Of a stretch of 64,000 nucleotides of DNA, positions 25,035 through 33,842 are shown piece after piece. The first letter of the stretch is position 1. Each line of letters starts with the position of its first letter. Where the stretch lies: positions 29,870-93,869 of the forward strand of contig JACPWY010000030.1 in assembly GCA_016196825.1 (NCBI GenBank). The letters are read 5' to 3'. The notes beneath the pieces were generated by a model. The model had not been told where the DNA came from, searched no databases, and worked only from the letters and a program-made list of their open reading frames with translations. The position numbers and the translations under genes were made by a program. Origin of the DNA: Deltaproteobacteria bacterium (GTDB lineage Bacteria > Bdellovibrionota > FAC87 > UBA2466).

Positions 25035-25517
25035 ATGAAATCGATTATTTTTGGAATGATGGCCACGGCAATCGCACTGGGCGACGTCAGGGTCAGCGAA
25101 ATCCATCGCTATGTGGCGAATGTGAGTGACAGTGAAGCTGATGCAACGCTGGCGGCATTTGGTATGAATCTGCACGACGTCACCAAGACAACCACGATTC
25201 GGGTCGACGGCCTTCTCATCCGTTTGGAACACACCGGCAGTGTCGGCGGGTCAGGGTTTCCGGTATTCAAAAACAACGCAACCTTCGACTTCGCTGCCGA
25301 TGAGATTTCGGCAACCGAAAAAGAGATCACGATGCACATCTCCGCCCCCCAAGCCTCCCGGAAGCTCTTCGACGCGATGACCGGTGTGAAACCGAAGGAT
25401 TTGGGCCACGGCGACATCGCCCGAGAACTTCAGGCTGGCGGCCTTTCCGTCCGCTGCGTGTACTCCAAACGGGGATTTCTCTCCCACGAGTGCGCAATTC
25501 GAATCGAAAGACCTTAG
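25035..25517 (+). CDS. Small secreted protein of unknown function
   Basis: 160 aa with a short signal-like N-terminus (MKSIIFGMMATAIALG). The body is hydrophilic with a C-terminal CVYSKRGFLSHEC pair of cysteines that could form a disulfide. GGAGG eight bases upstream is a strong ribosome site. It is divergent from the TetR gene, and the shared intergenic region carries the operator, so this is a candidate TetR target. Confidence 0.55.
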   Translation: MKSIIFGMMATAIALGDVRVSEIHRYVANVSDSEADATLAAFGMNLHDVTKTTTIRVDGLLIRLEHTGSVGGSGFPVFKNNATFDFAADEISATEKEITMHISAPQASRKLFDAMTGVKPKDLGHGDIARELQAGGLSVRCVYSKRGFLSHECAIRIERP

Positions 25518-25612
25518 CTCATAGCCTGCGAAGGAAGCCTCCCTTGCCACCTGCAAGCGAGGCTTCCAACTGTCGAGCCGCCGCCGGCACTTCTACTCCA
25601 TCGTACTTGTGA

Positions 25613-26395
25613 TTGTTGAGAAAGCCGCCCAACCTATACGAAGTGAAATACGTGCTCGCCTCGACCATCCCCCTGCTCGCGCTAGTCTGTTACATGTCGT
25701 TTGAAGCTCGGTGGCTCAAAGTGACCGTCTTTGAAGTGCGGGCGAATGTGAGAATCCCACTCAAAATCGCCCACCTTTCAGATCTCCATATTCACAGATT
25801 TGGTTCTCTGGAACAGGGTGTATTGAATTCGCTCGACCGGGAGAAACCTGACCTGATTGTGATTACCGGAGACACATTTGATGGCCCTGAAAGCCTCGCG
25901 GTTGGGCCCCAGATTCTCTCCAAAATGAAAGCTCCGCTGGGAGTCTTTGCCGTCAATGGAAACTGGGAACATTGGCTCTCGGAAAATACAGCCCCCTACT
26001 TTGAGCAAAGTGGCATCCACCTTCTGAAAAATGAGAGATTTCGAGTGAGGGAGGACATCGACCTCGCGGGATCGGATCTGGGTCAGCAACATTCGCGAAT
26101 TCTCTCGTCTGAAGGAGACCCCACGCGATACTGCATTTCGCTCTATCATTACCCAATCAACTTTGATCAGGATGAAAAATGTCCGCTCGCCCTAGCTGGA
26201 CACACCCACGGCGGACAAGTCCGACTGCCCTTCGTGGGGCCAATTTGGAAACCCTACGGCAGCGGCCGTTATGACAAGGGGTGGTACGGCGACCCCCAGC
26301 ATCAGCTCTTTGTCAGTGCAGGTATTGGAACCTCTATTCTTCCGATCCGCTTTCTCAACCGCCCGGAATTGGTGTACATGGTTCTCCACAAATGA
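25613..26395 (+). CDS. Membrane-anchored metallophosphoesterase
   Basis: 260 aa from TTG 25613. A transmembrane helix (VLASTIPLLALVCYMSF) is followed by HLSDLHI, VITGDTFD, GNWEH, and AGHTHGGQVRLP, the DxH...GDxxD...GNH/E...H...GHxH order of calcineurin-like phosphoesterases. In the third motif Trp and Glu stand at the usual Asn-His positions (NGNWEHW), as in the UDP-2,3-diacylglucosamine hydrolase-like YaeI group. The YaeI/LpxG-like position in the membrane suggests a lipid-linked substrate. It overlaps the next gene by ATGA. Confidence 0.8.
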   Translation: MLRKPPNLYEVKYVLASTIPLLALVCYMSFEARWLKVTVFEVRANVRIPLKIAHLSDLHIHRFGSLEQGVLNSLDREKPDLIVITGDTFDGPESLAVGPQILSKMKAPLGVFAVNGNWEHWLSENTAPYFEQSGIHLLKNERFRVREDIDLAGSDLGQQHSRILSSEGDPTRYCISLYHYPINFDQDEKCPLALAGHTHGGQVRLPFVGPIWKPYGSGRYDKGWYGDPQHQLFVSAGIGTSILPIRFLNRPELVYMVLHK

Positions 26396-26811
26396 AGCAG
26401 ATTGCAATTCTTTGTCTAGCCTTCGCCCTTCCTACCCAGTGCAGCGCATTCATTCATGGTGCTTCGTTTCTGGAACACCAAACTTTCATGGACCTCAAAA
26501 CAGCGGAAAAGCGCTTTGGTCAGTCAAGCTTTAGTCCGGACGCCTTCAAAAGTGGAGATGCAAAGTCGCGAGCCAAGATGAGCGTCTCTCTGATTCGCGC
26601 GAAGAAATTCGTTGGAAAAGCAGCTGCCTCGGTTCGCAAGGCCCTGGGAGATTAGACGGGCTATTTTTGGAACAACAATGTGCCGGCTTATCTGATTGAA
26701 GAAGGGTGGCAATCTTCCGGGGACACTTGGCAATTGGTTTTCCTTCTCGATGACCAAGGGCAGGTCGCAGAAGTCCGAATTCATAAAAACTGTTGCGATA
26801 AGGCAAAGTGA
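26392..26811 (+). pseudogene. Secreted protein gene interrupted by in-frame TAG
   Basis: Starting at ATG 26392 (overlapping the phosphoesterase stop) the frame has a signal peptide MKQIAILCLAFALPTQCSA and runs to a TAG at 26653-26655 after RKALGD. After that codon the same frame continues without a stop for 51 more codons, TGYFWNNNVPAYLIEEGW ... VAEVRIHKNCCDK, with protein-like composition and the CC pair of a known secreted family shape. Both halves look like parts of one protein of 139 residues. A point change (for example TAC to TAG) is the simplest reading; suppression cannot be excluded. Confidence 0.65.
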
Positions 26812-26871
26812 GAATTCGACTGCGTGGGCACTCCTGAGCAAACTTCTCGCCCCTTCTCGGGCGCCGCCGCC

Positions 26872-28014
26872 CTAGCGGAAAATCTCCCGCAGGGTATGCG
26901 TGAAAAACATCGCGAGGGGAACGAGCCGAATCGATTCGATCACTCTGGGCTCCGAACCTCCGTAAACATAGAAGCATTGCGCCGAAGGAAACTTGGCCCG
27001 AAAAGCCTTGAGTCCGTCCAATTCTCCACCTCTTAGGCGCCACCCGCGCTTGATCTCGAAGGCCAGAAGGCCGTTCTTGCCGTAAAGAACCAGATCAACG
27101 TCGAGATCATTCGATTCCTTCCAAGAGTAGAATTGGAAACCCGCGCGCTTGTAAGCGTTCTGAGCGCGGAGCTCCTGATACACCAGCGTCTCCAGCGCCG
27201 CGCCGTCAACCATTTCGGGCTCGTCCTCTGGCCCCTGGGGCCGGAGCGCGCGAAAGACTCCCGCGTCGAAGAAGAAAAACTTTGGGTGAAAATCGCTTTT
27301 TCTATGAGCCTTCTTGCGAAAGGGGGGCAGCCGCTCCGCCAATAAGAGATCCTCCAGCACACCAAAGTAACTTTCGACAACCTTCCGATCAACCCCCGCC
27401 TCACTGGCCAATCGAGAAATGTTTAGGTACTGCGCCTGACTGAAACTCGCCCCCTCGAGAAAACGCGCAAAACCGGAGAGATTCCTGACAATTCCCTCCT
27501 GCTGGATCTCCTCGCGTAAATAGGTTGCGACATAGGACTCGAGAAAGCGCTCGGGTGACTTCGACCGATACGCCATCGGAAGGTGCCCGCACTTGAGCGA
27601 ACGCTCCAATGAGAAATCCTCTCCTAACTCCTCAGCGGTGAGGGGAAAAACTCGTTCCGTGACGGCACGCCCCCCAAGAAGATTGGTGCCGACCCGCTTC
27701 AGATTTCGTGCACTCGACCCGGTCAAAATGAATCGTAACCGCTGTTTTTCAATGAGCCGGTGAACCTCATCCAGGAGTTCCGGGATCTTTTGCACCTCAT
27801 CCACGACCACCCACTCGTTTGGTGCCACAACGTAAGACGCCAAACGGTTGGGAACCGCGAGGAGCGAAAGGGACTGGCGCGAATTCAGCAGGTCGATTCG
27901 GTTGGGTGACTTCACCACGGCCTCGAGCCAAAGCGTCTTCCCCACCCCTCTTGGGCCAAACAGAAAAAAACTTTGGTCATTGTCCCGATGATAGTTGAAA
28001 ATTCTGGTGTACAT
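26872..28014 (-). CDS. AAA_14/DUF4143 family ATPase
   Basis: 380 aa from ATG 28014 (MYTRIFNYHRDNDQSFFLFG); longer frames upstream run over the operators and were not used. Walker A is GPRGVGKT, Walker B VVVDEVQKI, then LTGSSARNL (sensor I) and LLGGRAV, followed by the DUF4143 winged region and a C-terminal nuclease-like fold (FYSWKESNDLDVDLVLYG...LLAFEIKRGWRL, with DxD and ExK) that resembles a restriction-type PD-(D/E)xK fold. Such ATPases are common but uncharacterised. A remnant of a related gene is at 30.4 kb. Confidence 0.8.
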   Translation of the reverse strand: MYTRIFNYHRDNDQSFFLFGPRGVGKTLWLEAVVKSPNRIDLLNSRQSLSLLAVPNRLASYVVAPNEWVVVDEVQKIPELLDEVHRLIEKQRLRFILTGSSARNLKRVGTNLLGGRAVTERVFPLTAEELGEDFSLERSLKCGHLPMAYRSKSPERFLESYVATYLREEIQQEGIVRNLSGFARFLEGASFSQAQYLNISRLASEAGVDRKVVESYFGVLEDLLLAERLPPFRKKAHRKSDFHPKFFFFDAGVFRALRPQGPEDEPEMVDGAALETLVYQELRAQNAYKRAGFQFYSWKESNDLDVDLVLYGKNGLLAFEIKRGWRLRGGELDGLKAFRAKFPSAQCFYVYGGSEPRVIESIRLVPLAMFFTHTLREIFR

Positions 28015-28055
28015 GCACACCAATATTATAATAAAATTGGAGTACATATACACCA
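28005..28055 (-). promoter_or_regulatory. Tandem palindromic operators at the ATPase promoter
   Basis: Two related 18-bp inverted repeats, TGGTGTACATGCACACCA (28005-28022) and TGGAGTACATATACACCA (28038-28055), start 33 bp apart. Between them a minus-strand TATAAT (28025-28030) forms the -10. The ATPase ATG (28014) lies in the first repeat, so the transcript would be leaderless or nearly so. The binding protein is unknown. Confidence 0.65.
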
Positions 28056-28176
28056 GTTTTTCTGGATTCCTAGGCAACCCACTGAAATCACTTAAGGAAT
28101 TTTCTCCTGGCCCGCAATCCCGCGCCAGCCTATGCTTAGAGGTGTCCGCCTGAAAACCGGGCATGGGAGGCACTCG

Positions 28177-28830
28177 ATGCGCGCATTTCTCTTTCTACTC
28201 GTTAGCTCACTGGCCCTCGCGGGAACGGAAACCGAATCCCGCATGACCGAAGCAGAGGAGTTCCACCCAGCCAATATCGGCCTCGATTTTCAGTGGGCTC
28301 CCATCCAGTACACCAACTACTCCTATGCGCCGGGCTCGCCTACTTCGCGCCCAGGCAACGCAATTCTCGCCTCGCTCGAATGGCTGCCGCTCGATCACTA
28401 CGGCAAGCTGGGAGTGGGAATTGGCGCCGGCCTTTTCGTGCAGGCCAATCAGCTGCTCAATGACGGCCGCACCGCGAGCCTCACCGGCATTCCGCTCGAC
28501 GCCCACGTGTCTTACTATTTCGACTATATCGAGAATCAGCTCCTGGTTCCCTTTGCCTCTTTGGGCACATCACTGACTTTACTCCAACAAAGTTCGCCAA
28601 ACGGAGCCTCCATCTCCCCAACACAGAGCTATCAGGGCTGGGAGTACTCTTTCGGCGGCGAGATTTGCCTCAATGCTATCGACGGCCACAGCTCCCGCTC
28701 GCTCCGTAGGCTTACGGGGATCAAACGCAGCTACGTCAGCGCGTCTTACATTCGTAGCCAGCCGATTTCGCCGGCCGGGCCCGATCTTTCCTACAGCGGT
28801 TATCGCGTTGGATTTCGGCTGGAAATCTGA
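28177..28830 (+). CDS. Outer-membrane protein-like secreted protein
   Basis: 217 aa from ATG 28177: signal peptide MRAFLFLLVSSLALAG, then beta-strand patterns with alternating aromatic residues (IGLDFQWAPIQYTNYSY, LGVGIGAGLFVQ, HVSYYFDYIENQLLVPFASLG, YVSASYIRSQ) ending GYRVGFRLEI. This is the shape of an eight-stranded OMP beta-barrel. Divergent from the ATPase. The frame upstream to 28132 is probably untranslated. Confidence 0.6.
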   Translation: MRAFLFLLVSSLALAGTETESRMTEAEEFHPANIGLDFQWAPIQYTNYSYAPGSPTSRPGNAILASLEWLPLDHYGKLGVGIGAGLFVQANQLLNDGRTASLTGIPLDAHVSYYFDYIENQLLVPFASLGTSLTLLQQSSPNGASISPTQSYQGWEYSFGGEICLNAIDGHSSRSLRRLTGIKRSYVSASYIRSQPISPAGPDLSYSGYRVGFRLEI

Positions 28831-28840
28831 TCCCAACAGA

Positions 28841-29080
28841 TTAAGCGAGTGGATTGCCCCGCAGATTGTTGATCACAAAACAGATGCCTGTGACGAAGAA
28901 AAACACGGCAATGAGAAAATTCACAATATTGCTACCCCAATGGAGACTTGCCTTGGGATCCTCTTTCCGCGTTTTCATCATCCCTATCGCGGTCCGGTAA
29001 CCGATCACAGGGCCCGAAACGATCAGCGCCACGCCGGCGACCATGAGAAGGATATTTCCCAATTCGATTGGATGCTGCAT
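28841..29080 (-). CDS. Small inner-membrane protein
   Basis: 79 aa from ATG 29080 (MQHPIELGNILLMVAG). Two transmembrane helices, about residues 8-29 and 52-72, separated by a charged loop (MMKTRKEDPKASLHWG). Convergent with the OMP-like gene at 28830 with a 10-bp gap. Function unknown. Confidence 0.5.
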   Translation of the reverse strand: MQHPIELGNILLMVAGVALIVSGPVIGYRTAIGMMKTRKEDPKASLHWGSNIVNFLIAVFFFVTGICFVINNLRGNPLA

Positions 29081-29153
29081 AGCACGGTATTCTAGGGCCA
29101 CCACGCCCCATTTGTCCATCACGTGGCCCAGTCATTCATGATACCTTGGAACG

Positions 29154-30362
29154 ATGCGGGCACAGCCCAAAGAGTCGAGCAAGGAGGAGCTGTCACCCCC
29201 AAAACTCGTCATCTTCGACACCCACCCGATCCAGTATCGCTCGCCCGTTTTCGCGGCGCTCAATCGCCTGGCGCCTGCCACACAGGTCTACTTTTTCTCG
29301 GACACATTCAGCGGCAAACGATGGTGGTTTCGGGAGTTCGACAAATCGCCCCGTGACTCCTTTAACATTCCGCTCAAGAAGGGCTTTACCAACAAGACCC
29401 TTCGCTACAGCAACCCTTTTGTCTTCTGGATCGCGGTTCGAAAAATCCTTTGCCCCGGCCGCAAACAAGACAGGCCGACGGCTGCTCTCATCTATGGCTA
29501 CTATCTTTGGGAACACTGGCTGATATGGCTTCAGTGCAAATTGTCAGGCACTCCGATCCTATTTGTCGGCGAAACTTTTAGTCTTCAGGGTGACCGGTGG
29601 CGGGGTGCAATCAAACGTTTCATTCTCCCCATTCTGTTCCGAACGTTTTCGCAGATCATTACGATAGGTAAGAAAAACCGGCGCCACTATGAGTCGCTTG
29701 GAGTTTCCAAGAAGCGGCTGACCGAGGCCCACTATTGCGTGGACGGTGCCTTCTTCGAACTCGAGACCGCCGTCGCTGAGCGCGCCCGCCATCAAATGCG
29801 CGAGCGCTACCAGATTCCCTGCGACGCCTTTGTCATGCTCTTCGTCGGCCGGCTCTTCGATCGGAAGCGCCCAGAAGATGCTCTCGAGATTCACCGACTC
29901 CTCTGCTCATCACACCCCTCGCTCCATACGCTCATCGTCGGCGCCGGAGAACTGGAATCGCACCTCCGGGAGGCAGCCTCCCACACGCCGAGACTCACAC
30001 TGACAGGATTTCTCGATCAAAGGACAATCCGCGATCTTTATTGCGCTGCCGATTGCCTCATCGTGCCTTCGCAGTTTGAGACTTGGGGTCTCGTTGTGAA
30101 TGAAGCAATGCACGCCGGCATCGTTCCGGTCGTCACCGACACCTGTGGTGTGGCAGGCGATCTCGTTGTGGCGGGCGAGACCGGAGTCATCTTCAAGCTA
30201 GGCGAGCCGGAATCGGCCGCTCGCCAAATCGCGGGGCTTATCGACAATCCCCGCCTCCTGCGTTCAATGGCCAACGCAGGAAAAAAATTGGTGAATCAAG
30301 AATTCAGTGTCGACCAATTTGCCGAAGCTATTCTCGGCGCTCTCCAAAGAACCAGCCGCTAG
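29154..30362 (+). CDS. Glycosyltransferase family 4
   Basis: 402 aa. N-terminal Rossmann domain (LVIFDTHPIQYRSPVF), then the GT-B C-terminal nucleotide-sugar domain: FVGRLFDRKRPEDAL, LIVGAGELE, and the catalytic E-rich SQFETWGLVVNEAMHAG with the downstream FSVDQFAEAI. It adds a sugar to an acceptor, likely surface polysaccharide or a lipid, on the cytoplasmic side. No polysaccharide cluster surrounds it. The DTHPIQYRSPVF N-terminus matches GT4 members that act on cell-surface glycans. Confidence 0.85.
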   Translation: MRAQPKESSKEELSPPKLVIFDTHPIQYRSPVFAALNRLAPATQVYFFSDTFSGKRWWFREFDKSPRDSFNIPLKKGFTNKTLRYSNPFVFWIAVRKILCPGRKQDRPTAALIYGYYLWEHWLIWLQCKLSGTPILFVGETFSLQGDRWRGAIKRFILPILFRTFSQIITIGKKNRRHYESLGVSKKRLTEAHYCVDGAFFELETAVAERARHQMRERYQIPCDAFVMLFVGRLFDRKRPEDALEIHRLLCSSHPSLHTLIVGAGELESHLREAASHTPRLTLTGFLDQRTIRDLYCAADCLIVPSQFETWGLVVNEAMHAGIVPVVTDTCGVAGDLVVAGETGVIFKLGEPESAARQIAGLIDNPRLLRSMANAGKKLVNQEFSVDQFAEAILGALQRTSR

Positions 30363-30427
30363 ACGCTCACAAATGCATCATGGAATCGAATTGCTGATCT
30401 GGGGGTTGTTGGTTCGATTCTGCCGGC

Positions 30428-30652
30428 TCAAACCAGCTGCGAGAGCAACTGGGGCGCGGGGCAAACACGAATTCGCTCATTCGTTTGATAGTCCTTTTTG
30501 CCCTGGAAGTGAACCTGATAGGCCTTGGCTTGCGGATACTTGGCGGTAAGATAACGCAGGTGGGGGGAAAGGTCTTGATCCCCTAGCTCGCATTCGATCA
30601 AATGTGTGGGGATGTTGTTCTCCAACAAACGGTGATTTTCGCCAACGGTCAA
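30428..30652 (-). pseudogene. C-terminal remnant of a DUF4143/AAA_14 ATPase gene
   Basis: The 74-residue frame THLIECELGDQDLSPHLRYL...YQTNERIRVCPAPQLL has the order and spacing seen at the end of DUF4143 ATPases (conserved ExK/E strand, then a helix and the final strand), but the whole ATP-binding part is missing. Upstream (minus strand, 30640-30700) copies of AAAATCACCG and the palindrome ATCAC-AGCG-GTGAT are left, probably from the old promoter. A deletion derivative is most likely. Confidence 0.5.
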
Positions 30653-30739
30653 ATATCACAGCGGTGATTTTTTACTGGTAGCAAAAATCACAGTGCCTTC
30701 TCAGCCAAAAGCACCACCAACCTAGCCGAATTCCTGATT

Positions 30740-31807
30740 TCACTTGAGGGTGATTTCAACGCAGACCGGGTAGTCCGTTGACTGTGTGATTGCAATGCTG
30801 CCGCCGTGTGCCTCAATAATACTTCTAAAAAGTGCAAGACTCAGCCCTACACTCTTCCTGTGTTTCAACGGGTCGCCTCCAAATTCGAGGGGCTCGAACG
30901 CTTTCTGACTCAAGGGCTCACCTTGACGCTCTATCTGGATCACGGTGTGGCCTTCCCGCAAACCCGATGTCACCCGAATCACTGATCCGGCAGGAGCCCG
31001 CCCGATGGAATCGAGAAAGAATTTCTCAAATCCCAGGGCCATTCGACCATTGTCGAGTGGCAAACGCAGCCCCGAATCGATTCTGTTATCGAGGCTCACC
31101 GGTTTAGCGGCAAATTTCAGAGCCCGCCCGAACGCCTCCTCAATCAGGTTCGCGACAGGCGTTTGAATCAGATCCAACTTGGGTTTGGATTCGATCTTCA
31201 CAAAATCGACGACATCCTTCACCACCTCGGACAGCCTTTGCGACGCCGCCTCGATCGCGGAAATCGCCTTTTCCCGATCATTTTTTTCTCTCAGAAGCGG
31301 GACGTAAGAAGAGAGAATCGTCAGAGGTGTGTTGAGCTCGTGGGAAACCAATGATAGAAACCGGGCCTTGGCACTGTCCAATGTCTCGAGCTCTTTGAGC
31401 GCGGCCGAAAGTTCGCCGTTCTTCGCCTCAATCTCTCGACGCATCTTGTAGGCTTCATTCGCCTGCCGCAGGGTGATCTTAAGATCCTCGGGGTCCCACG
31501 GCTTAGCGATGTACCGGTAAATTTGGCCACGATTGACGGCGCCTATTACGGAATCCACATCGGTGTAGCCGGTCAAGAGAATGCGAACCGCGTCGGGCTG
31601 AACACCCTTCACCTTTTCCAGAAGTTCCACCCCCGTCATCTCGGGCATACGTTGGTCGGAGATGATGAGGTGAAATTTCCGTGTCACCACCTCTTTCAGG
31701 GCATCGATCGGCGACGCCACGGCCGTGATGTCGTATTGACTCCTTAGAAGACGACGCAATGCATCCAGATTATCCTTCTCGTCGTCAACTATCAGGATGG
31801 GATCCAC
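30740..31807 (-). CDS. Receiver domain-histidine kinase hybrid
   Basis: 355 aa. N-terminal receiver (ILIVDDEKDNLDAL, phospho-Asp in IISDQRMPEMTG, Thr in LLTGY, Lys in YIAKPW) joined by a coiled coil to a HisKA domain with the H-box FLSLVSHELNTPLTIL. The ATP-binding domain is degenerate: the N-box position reads FEKFFLDSIGRAP without the usual Asn, and a DxGxG is missing, though G2 (KSVGLSLALFRSIIEAHGGSI) is kept. So kinase activity is doubtful. No partner is adjacent; it is divergent from acs and ends before a gene-poor stretch. Confidence 0.75.
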   Translation of the reverse strand: MDPILIVDDEKDNLDALRRLLRSQYDITAVASPIDALKEVVTRKFHLIISDQRMPEMTGVELLEKVKGVQPDAVRILLTGYTDVDSVIGAVNRGQIYRYIAKPWDPEDLKITLRQANEAYKMRREIEAKNGELSAALKELETLDSAKARFLSLVSHELNTPLTILSSYVPLLREKNDREKAISAIEAASQRLSEVVKDVVDFVKIESKPKLDLIQTPVANLIEEAFGRALKFAAKPVSLDNRIDSGLRLPLDNGRMALGFEKFFLDSIGRAPAGSVIRVTSGLREGHTVIQIERQGEPLSQKAFEPLEFGGDPLKHRKSVGLSLALFRSIIEAHGGSIAITQSTDYPVCVEITLK

Positions 31808-31907
31808 GCACTATTAGAATACGGCCAAGCCCCCCCTTATTCAAACCAAGCCGTTTGAGTTCCCCCGAGTAATCGGGTAGCCCTGAATCTTTCAGAGGGG
31901 GTAACCG

Positions 31908-33839
31908 ATGTCCCAGATTGAGACGGTTCTCAAGGAGACCCGTGAGTTTGCACCAAGCCAAGAATTTGTCGCCCGCGCCAATCTCCAACCCTCGGAATAC
32001 CAGAGAGTATTCGCCGAGGCCGCCCGAAACCCTATTCAGTTTTGGGAGGGGGCCGCGAGAAATATCGACTGGTTTCAGCCGTGGCAAAAGACCTTCGAGT
32101 GGAAGGAGCCCCATGCGAAGTGGTTCGTTGGTGGGCAACTCAACGCCTCCTACAATTGCCTCGATCGCCATCTCAAGACCGATACGAAAAACAAGTTGGC
32201 CCTGATCTGGGAAGGCGAGGACGGCCACACCACCCGACTCACCTACCAGGAACTCTTTGAGCGAGTCTGCCAGCTAGCCAACGCCATGGAGAGCAAGCTC
32301 GATTTACGGGCCGGGGATTTTGCGGCTATCTATATGCCGCTCGTCCCGGAGGCCGTCGTCACGATGCTCGCCTGCGCGAGAATTGGTGTCACCCACAGCG
32401 TGATCTTCGCCGGGTTCAGCGCCCACGCCGTCCGTGACCGCATTAACGATGCCCGATGCAAGGTGGTGTTCACTGCGGATGAGACCTATCGCAAAGGCCA
32501 ACCACTCAATCTCATTTCGATCGTTCGACAGGCGGTGGCGGAGTGCCCGGGGGTCCAGCACACCGTGGTCCTCACCCGCAACGCCTCCACTCATTTATCA
32601 GGCCGTGAGGTTGCCTACCAGGCGATCAGCGAGGCGCAACCCAAAACCCACACCGCAAAGCCAATCGACGCCGAACACCCGCTCTTCGTCCTCTACACCA
32701 GCGGCACCACAGGCAAACCCAAAGGCATCCTCCACACGACAGGCGGCTATCTCACCGGGGTGAACCAGACCGCGCGCTGGGTCTTTGACCTGAAGCCCAA
32801 CGACATCTACTGGTGCACGGCCGACATTGGTTGGATCACGGGCCACAGCTACGTCGTGTACGGGATCTTGAGCCTGGGCATGACGAGCTTGATCTATGAA
32901 GGCGTGCTCAATCACCCCCACCCGGGCCGCATCTGGGAAATCGCCGACCGGCACAAGGTCACAATACTCTACACCGCACCGACCGCGATCCGCTCCTTCA
33001 TGCGCGCGGGCGAGGAGCACCCCAACAAATATCCGATGGCCTCCTTGAGACTTCTCGGAACAGTTGGTGAACCCATCAACCCCGAGGCCTGGATCTGGTA
33101 CCAACAGACCATCGGCAAGGGCCGCTGCCCAATTGTCGACACTTGGTGGCAGACCGAAACAGGCGGCATCATGATATCGCCGATTCCCGGTGTCGTGCCG
33201 ACCAAGCCTGGCTCCGCCACAAAGCCTTTTCCGGGAATCCTCGCCGATATTGTCGATGAAAATGGGAAGAGCTGCGGCCCCAACGAAGGTGGCTACCTTG
33301 TGATCAAGCACCCCTGGCCTTCGATGGCGCGAACCATTCTCGGAGATCCCGATCGCTTTCGCGACGCCTATTGGACCCGGTTCCCAGGAATGTATTTCAC
33401 CGGCGACGGCGCCCACAAAGATGCGCAGGGTTACTTTTGGATCAAGGGGCGGGTGGACGATGTGATCAACGTCTCAGGGCACCGTTTGGGAACTATGGAA
33501 ATCGAGAGCGCTTTGGTGAGCCACCCCTCGGTGGCGGAGGCCGCGGTCGTCGGCCCGCCTGACGAACTCAAGGGACAATCGATCGTAGCGTTTGTGATTC
33601 CCAAAGATATCGCCAATCTCACCGACCTCTCAGCGCTCGAGCAGAGCCTCAAACGCCACGTAGCCAACGAGATAGGTGCCATCGCCCGGCCCGATCGGAT
33701 TCTTCTGACCCGCACACTCCCAAAAACTCGGAGCGGCAAGATCATGCGGCGACTTCTCAAGGATTTCGCTGCCGGAAAGACCACCTCGGGAGACACCACT
33801 ACCCTAGAAAACCCAAACCTCGTCGATCTCATTAAGTGA
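31908..33839 (+). CDS. acs: Acetyl-CoA synthetase
   Basis: 643 aa, the normal length. The ATP-binding P-loop YTSGTTGKPKGILH, the GxxDxxW-type region DTWWQTETGGIMISPIPG, the A5 TGDGAHKDAQGYFWIKGRVDD and the C-terminal catalytic Lys in TRSGKIMRRLL are present. Makes acetyl-CoA from acetate, ATP and CoA. The ATG at 31908 follows GAGGGGG. The divergent sensor-like gene is about 100 bp away. The convergent secreted-protein gene stops 3 bp after. Confidence 0.95.
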   Translation: MSQIETVLKETREFAPSQEFVARANLQPSEYQRVFAEAARNPIQFWEGAARNIDWFQPWQKTFEWKEPHAKWFVGGQLNASYNCLDRHLKTDTKNKLALIWEGEDGHTTRLTYQELFERVCQLANAMESKLDLRAGDFAAIYMPLVPEAVVTMLACARIGVTHSVIFAGFSAHAVRDRINDARCKVVFTADETYRKGQPLNLISIVRQAVAECPGVQHTVVLTRNASTHLSGREVAYQAISEAQPKTHTAKPIDAEHPLFVLYTSGTTGKPKGILHTTGGYLTGVNQTARWVFDLKPNDIYWCTADIGWITGHSYVVYGILSLGMTSLIYEGVLNHPHPGRIWEIADRHKVTILYTAPTAIRSFMRAGEEHPNKYPMASLRLLGTVGEPINPEAWIWYQQTIGKGRCPIVDTWWQTETGGIMISPIPGVVPTKPGSATKPFPGILADIVDENGKSCGPNEGGYLVIKHPWPSMARTILGDPDRFRDAYWTRFPGMYFTGDGAHKDAQGYFWIKGRVDDVINVSGHRLGTMEIESALVSHPSVAEAAVVGPPDELKGQSIVAFVIPKDIANLTDLSALEQSLKRHVANEIGAIARPDRILLTRTLPKTRSGKIMRRLLKDFAAGKTTSGDTTTLENPNLVDLIK

Positions 33840-33842
33840 CGC

